48,435 nt of DNA from contig BDTO01000028.1 in NCBI GenBank assembly GCA_002897855.1, forward strand, positions 1-48,435. The letters are read 5' to 3'. Made by a program: the position numbers and the translations under genes. Source of the stretch: a bacterium BMS3Bbin05 (GTDB lineage Bacteria > Nitrospirota > Thermodesulfovibrionia > Thermodesulfovibrionales > BMS3Bbin05). The stretch's first letter is position 1. Each line of letters begins with the position of its first letter. Positions 44,801 to 48,435 of this stretch are shown here, in pieces. Below the pieces are notes generated by a model. The model did not search any database. It saw only the letters and a list, made by a program, of their open reading frames with translations, and was not told where the DNA came from.

Positions 44801-47800
44801 CCTGTCAGCTTAAAAAGTATTATTGTAAAATTACAGATTGCCGGTCGAGTAATCGAGAAAATGTTCCCTCCCTTACCTAACCAAAAGGTAGAATTGATCT
44901 GGGATGGACTGGATTATTTAGGCAATTCCGTTAATGGTCAGATAAAGGCCCATTTAAGTATAGGATTTGTATATCAGGCTCAATATTATACTTATTCTTA
45001 CCAATGGAGTAGGGCATTTGCACAAGCCGGAGATAATCTAACACCGATACGCGCCAGAGAAGAAATCATCTCTTGGAAAGAGAATAGCATTTATTTTGTG
45101 CGCAATCATTCTGATGTTATAGCTAGTGGATGGACACTTTCAAATCATCATTATATGCATCCTATGGATCAGTCTCTCACGCTTTATAAAGGTGATGGAT
45201 CAAAAATCAAGGGAGAACTTCCAGTCATTGAGACGATCGCGGGCAACGGCCAGCAGGGCTACAGCGGCGACGGCGGGCCTGCTACTGAGGCAAGTTTCAA
45301 TTATATAACTGATATAGCTGTAGATAAAGAAGGTAATATCTATGTGGCTGATACAGATAATTACCGTATCCGGAAAATAGATGGTAACGGGATCATAACA
45401 ACAGTCGCTGGCACCGGTACTCCCGGATATATCGGCGACGGAGGTCCTGCAACGTTGGCGCAGATACATAGGCCATTTGGAGTGGCTGTCGATAATAATG
45501 ACAATTTATATGTTGGCGGCGGCCCCATTAGAAAAGTGGATAGCAATGGTATTATCACGACAATATCTGGTGCCGGCGCGGGCGAGGGCAAGATTGATAT
45601 AGACAATCAGGGCAATATATACTTTACGGCTAATAATACTGTAAGGAAAAGAGACCCGAGTGGCAATATATCAATCATTGCCGGAATACCAGGATATCAA
45701 GGTGGCAGTCTTGACGGAATTCCGGCTACGACAGCTACCCTTGATCTCCCATGGGGCATTGATGTGGATAGTCGCGGCAATATTTATATAAGTGAGTTTT
45801 TCAGAATAAGGAAAATAGACACAACTGGGATAATTACAACAATTGCTGGAAGTAGGCAACCTGGATTCAGTGGTGATGGAGGTCCAGCCAAAAATGCACT
45901 CTTTATGGGGTTACTGGATGTCGCTGTAGATAATGCAGGAAATATATACATATCAGATAGTTATAATCAGCGGATCAGAAAGATATATACCAACGGAATA
46001 ATCGACACAATTGCCGGCAGCAAAGATACGCCGCTTTGTAGTCTTCATTGTACTGGATATTCCCCAGGCTTCAGTGGTGATGGAGGTCCGGCGATAGATG
46101 CAAGACTTGCCCTCCCTTATGCAGTGGCACTTGATGGCGCAGGAAATATATATATTGCAGATACTAATAATGGAAGGATACGAAAAATATCGTTGTCTCA
46201 AACAACTGTCGGTTACATGCCTGATGGCAGAATTCTTTTCTCGGATGAGGATGGCAAAGGATATATTCTTGATGATCTTGGACTCCATCATGAAACAATT
46301 GATTTAGCAACAGGCATAACCCTCTACACCTTTGGCTATGACGGCAATAACCGGCTCATCTCCATCACGGACCGCTCCGGGAATGTGACCACCATACAGA
46401 GGGACACCGGCGGGACGCCTCTGTCCATAACATCACCGGACGGGATAAGGACATCACTGACCATAGACGCAGACAACCACCTCACAAAAATAACCTATCC
46501 CGACAATACGTTCTACTCCTTTGCCTATACACCCGATGGCCTCCTGACAGACGAATACGACCCCAACGGCAATCACTTTGAGCATATCTACGATACCAAC
46601 GGAAGACTCACGGACGTCTACGACCCGGAAGGGGGTCACTGGAACTACACAAGAGGTGTTGACCCATCGGGAAACATCCTTGTAACAAAGACAACCGCAG
46701 AGGGCAACATCACCACATATCAGGACAGGACAGAATCAACTGGGGCATATCAATCAACAAAGACATCCCCCTCCGGCGCCATTTCCACCGTATCCCGTTC
46801 ATCAGACGGACTTACAGAGACAACGCAGCTCCCCTGCGGGATGAGACTCGACATAAAATACGGCCTCGATCCGGAGTACAAATACAGATACGAACAGCAG
46901 AGAAAAGAGACGACCCCGGCAGGGCTCATCCGCCTTACCACCACAACAAAGACATACGAGGACACAGACGGAGATCAAAAACCCGACCTCATAACGGACA
47001 CAGAGACAACAAACGGAAAAAACCGGATATTGACCAGCAACACCCTCACAGGACAAAAGACAGCCACATCACCCATGGGAAGGACAATTACCCTGAAGTA
47101 CGACAAAACAGACCTCCTCACAAAAGAAATAGACATACCGGGACTTAATCCCATACAAATCAGCTACGACACAAGGGGGAGGCTCACGGGGATAACCCAA
47201 TTAAACAGGACGGCCGCTATCGCCTATGACAACAACGGGAACATGGACTACCTGCTCGCCCCCGGCAACAGAAAGATAGACTATACCTTTGACATCATGG
47301 GCAGGCTCAAAGAGGAAATCCGTCCTGACGGGACAGTGCTCAGATACACTTACGACAACAACGGCAACATGACAGTACTCACCAACCCGAAGAACACGGC
47401 ACACACATTTACATATACAGCCAACGACCGGAGAAAGACATACACAACACCCCTTTCAGGCAGCTATCAATATACATACGACAAAGAGAGAAAACTCAGG
47501 ACAGTCACCTTCCCATCGGGCAAAACAATAACCAACACATACACAAATGGGCTCCTGACGAGCATAAATACACCGGAAAGGACGACAACCCTCAACTACG
47601 ACTGTCCTTCCAAACTGGGCAGCATGACAAGAGGCACAGAGACAATGTCATACACCTACGACGGCTCACTCATAACCTCCGTATCAAACACAGGCACACT
47701 GAATCAAACCATAGGATACTCATACAACAACGATTTCAGAGTTTCATCCATAAACTATGCAGGGACAACACAGAACCTCGGATATGACAGTGACGGCCTT

Positions 47801-48349
47801 CTCACAGCAGCAGGGCCATTCACAATAACCCGGAATACACAAAACGGCCTGCCGGAGACCGTAACAGACGGGACACTCACAGTCAGCAGGGCATTCAACG
47901 GCTATGGAGAAATTGATGGTTATGGATATAACATAGGAGGAACAGATATTTACACCCTTTCCATAACAAGGGACAAAGCAGGGAGGATTGTACAGAGGAT
48001 AGAGGACATGGGAGTATCGACAACCACATGGGATTATGCATATGACAGCCTCGGGAGATTGACGGAAGTAAAAAAAGACGGGACAGTTGCAGAGAGCTAT
48101 GCCTACGATGCCAATGGGAACCGTACCCTTGAGACGAATACCTTTAAGGGCGTAACAGATATGGCATATACCTATTCAATAGAAGACGATCTGATAACGC
48201 CAGGAACAGATACATACCAATTTGATAAGGATGGATTCCTGACGAGTAAAACTACCGCCACTGGAACGACCACATACAGATATTCATCAAGAGGAGAGAC
48301 ACAGAGCGTGTTGTTTTTCGAATTAAAGCGGCCTTATTTTTCTGATTAA
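41870..48349 (+). CDS. Giant RHS/YD-repeat protein with YVTN propeller, IPT/TIG and NHL domains
   Basis: 2159 codons from ATG 41870. Order by residue: YVTN-type beta-propeller repeats (1 to about 300, e.g. VGRKPEGIAIDPEKHIAVVA); three IPT/TIG domains (about 305-580); a carboxypeptidase-regulatory-like domain (about 614-675); a DxDGDG calcium-type stretch (about 838-870); a spacer; NHL repeats with GDGGPAT units (about 1115-1440); and YD/RHS repeats (about 1480-2145, e.g. YTYDNNGNMTVLTNPKN). The C-terminus ends abruptly as FFELKRPYFSD, before the RHS core end and any toxin tip. Likely secreted or surface-exposed, but the export signal is out of frame. Codon use at both ends is rich in C/A-ending codons, whereas about 44600-46310 is AT-rich, which suggests recombination or transfer. 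Function unknown. Confidence 0.8.
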   Translation: MENPDSVSVVDMDTGSILADIPLSVKPGKTAVDSVLNLAVVSIPRNNTVMLIDLNTYEIISAIPVGRKPEGIAIDPEKHIAVVANHKDDTVSVIDLINYSVIKTIPVGRKPVDVAMDPGLNIALVVNEKGRGHDDEEDMDSGSEHKEEKKKDKDGHGDGHYTVSIIDLGRYQVTGTVTVGKKPRAIDINPETHTAVVANEKDNTVTVIDLATYGHYSIPVRKHPIDVAINTLDNSVLVLCEKGGKGEGHGRRRHGMLLLIDLNTGTMVREYSVDRKPEAVAVNPYTNMAGVIDRKTESLTLIHLPNPVPVITSVIPDILLRGSKTTGIAINGSGFTRSSVVTLLTPDTYLPTPVFINNHTIEAEIPPGLMNTTGAYRLTVTNPSPEGGTSNTVTLTIQNPIPAITALEPLEAAAGMPGLTLTVHGTGFFNDTTLSINGNNRTYNLINNIKLDLGLTAEDLETGGYLKITASNPPPGGGTSESATFTVLNPIPVLLSIDPTEVKAGSPGFTLTINGSGFVKTSVISINGQQYPAAFISAAQLQTTVSSAPVQAAGDLSISVTNPPPGGGVSASIPLSVTKASNVEPLPEGTFGKQYEDLVPSDATLKAYDPKRFSIITGIVKDRALSPLTGVTVSIHNHPEYGTARTDTAGRFSIPTEGGGTITIEYKKTGYITSHRKVYVPWNDIAIAEIITMITEDPVTTTVTFDGNPDKITVHKSSTVTDESGSRSLTMVFTGDNRAFTTDANGSETELTTITTRATEFDTPESMPARLPPTSAYTYAAELSVDGAEQVKFQKPVTAYVDNFLGFAVGEIVPVGYYDRERAVWVPSDNGVVVKLLDTDGDGIVDSLDNTGDGLPDDLNNNGSYSDEVTGLDNPAVYKPGTTYWRVEITHFSTWDCNWPARPPEDAIPPNPTGEAAVDTQQSGDDNTCTNSYVENRSRIYHEDVPLQGTDMTLHYASNRVSGYKSILTVPVSSDNLPVSLKSIIVKLQIAGRVIEKMFPPLPNQKVELIWDGLDYLGNSVNGQIKAHLSIGFVYQAQYYTYSYQWSRAFAQAGDNLTPIRAREEIISWKENSIYFVRNHSDVIASGWTLSNHHYMHPMDQSLTLYKGDGSKIKGELPVIETIAGNGQQGYSGDGGPATEASFNYITDIAVDKEGNIYVADTDNYRIRKIDGNGIITTVAGTGTPGYIGDGGPATLAQIHRPFGVAVDNNDNLYVGGGPIRKVDSNGIITTISGAGAGEGKIDIDNQGNIYFTANNTVRKRDPSGNISIIAGIPGYQGGSLDGIPATTATLDLPWGIDVDSRGNIYISEFFRIRKIDTTGIITTIAGSRQPGFSGDGGPAKNALFMGLLDVAVDNAGNIYISDSYNQRIRKIYTNGIIDTIAGSKDTPLCSLHCTGYSPGFSGDGGPAIDARLALPYAVALDGAGNIYIADTNNGRIRKISLSQTTVGYMPDGRILFSDEDGKGYILDDLGLHHETIDLATGITLYTFGYDGNNRLISITDRSGNVTTIQRDTGGTPLSITSPDGIRTSLTIDADNHLTKITYPDNTFYSFAYTPDGLLTDEYDPNGNHFEHIYDTNGRLTDVYDPEGGHWNYTRGVDPSGNILVTKTTAEGNITTYQDRTESTGAYQSTKTSPSGAISTVSRSSDGLTETTQLPCGMRLDIKYGLDPEYKYRYEQQRKETTPAGLIRLTTTTKTYEDTDGDQKPDLITDTETTNGKNRILTSNTLTGQKTATSPMGRTITLKYDKTDLLTKEIDIPGLNPIQISYDTRGRLTGITQLNRTAAIAYDNNGNMDYLLAPGNRKIDYTFDIMGRLKEEIRPDGTVLRYTYDNNGNMTVLTNPKNTAHTFTYTANDRRKTYTTPLSGSYQYTYDKERKLRTVTFPSGKTITNTYTNGLLTSINTPERTTTLNYDCPSKLGSMTRGTETMSYTYDGSLITSVSNTGTLNQTIGYSYNNDFRVSSINYAGTTQNLGYDSDGLLTAAGPFTITRNTQNGLPETVTDGTLTVSRAFNGYGEIDGYGYNIGGTDIYTLSITRDKAGRIVQRIEDMGVSTTTWDYAYDSLGRLTEVKKDGTVAESYAYDANGNRTLETNTFKGVTDMAYTYSIEDDLITPGTDTYQFDKDGFLTSKTTATGTTTYRYSSRGETQSVLFFELKRPYFSD

Positions 48350-48380
48350 TCCGACCTTTTCGACATGATGTAAATATACA

Positions 48381-48403
48381 GAGAGGGAGGTTCCCTCCCT
48401 CTC
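48381..48403. terminator. Strong hairpin downstream of the RHS gene
   Basis: GAGAGGGAGG-TTC-CCTCCCTCTC is a perfect 10-bp stem 31 bp after the RHS stop. No T-run follows on the plus strand, so intrinsic termination is unproven; it may belong to an element continuing beyond the window. Confidence 0.4.
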
Positions 48404-48435
48404 ATGCAGTCAGATAATTTCCGTAGATGCAATAC

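Noticed and set aside
48300-48435. Left end of an insertion sequence disrupting the RHS gene
   Set aside because: No terminal inverted repeat or transposase can be seen before the window ends; kept only as a possibility within the truncation finding.

Overview
The window looks like a chromosomal contig from a Gram-negative bacterium. It has LptE, Mla-type lipid transport, a TolC-family outer-membrane channel and several lipoprotein signals. The gene content (TatA/C plus HEAT/HD-GYP genes, FtsK, RNase J, an Mla locus, ATA/AGG-rich codon use) and the many short palindromic repeats between genes resemble uncultured Nitrospirota or Desulfobacterota-like genomes. That placement is an inference and is not proven by anything seen here.

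Layout. 1-3.8 kb: the end of a GIY-YIG nuclease gene that runs into a 21-22 bp tandem repeat, then a late heme operon hemE-hemH-hemG. 3.9-7.2 kb: cyclophilin, a DUF465 protein, a YfcE-like phosphodiesterase, and tilS on the minus strand. 7.4-9.96 kb: an outer-membrane protein, then tatA/B-tatC and a small conserved gene, translationally coupled. 10-14.3 kb: a HEAT-repeat protein overlapping an HD-GYP protein, then a UMF1-type MFS transporter. 14.4-17 kb: NifU-like protein, AMIN/amidase_3 cell-wall amidase, EcfT/CbiQ-like membrane protein, YajQ. 17.4-22.9 kb: HD protein, DUF3108 protein, UDP-glucose dehydrogenase, and an Mla-like cluster (MlaE, a degenerate ABC ATPase without Walker A, MlaD, a lipoprotein). 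23.2-27.2 kb: an EmrB-EmrA-TolC efflux operon on the minus strand with a promoter overlapped by a palindrome. 27.4-34.4 kb: LapA, then argD-argF-rnj-uppP-ftsK on the minus strand. 34.6-36.2 kb: flavodoxin-like protein and a conserved 313-residue protein. 37.1-41.3 kb: rpsT facing leuS-lptE-holA. 41.6-48.4 kb: one giant open frame combining a YVTN propeller, IPT/TIG domains, NHL repeats and RHS/YD repeats.

The intergenic spaces are unusually full of repeats: TIR-bounded MITE-like elements, tandem 21-23 bp arrays, GC-rich hairpins and a roughly 118-bp dispersed repeat present twice in opposite orientation. Some are nested inside one another, as at 36.4-37.05 kb.

The most unusual items are these. 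The giant RHS gene has strong base-composition mosaicism, an apparently broken signal-peptide start and a truncated core end. The Mla-like locus has an ATPase subunit that has lost every nucleotide-binding motif. The emrB gene has an ATA triplet where its ATG would be expected. No complete insertion sequence, prophage, CRISPR array, tRNA or rRNA was recognised.
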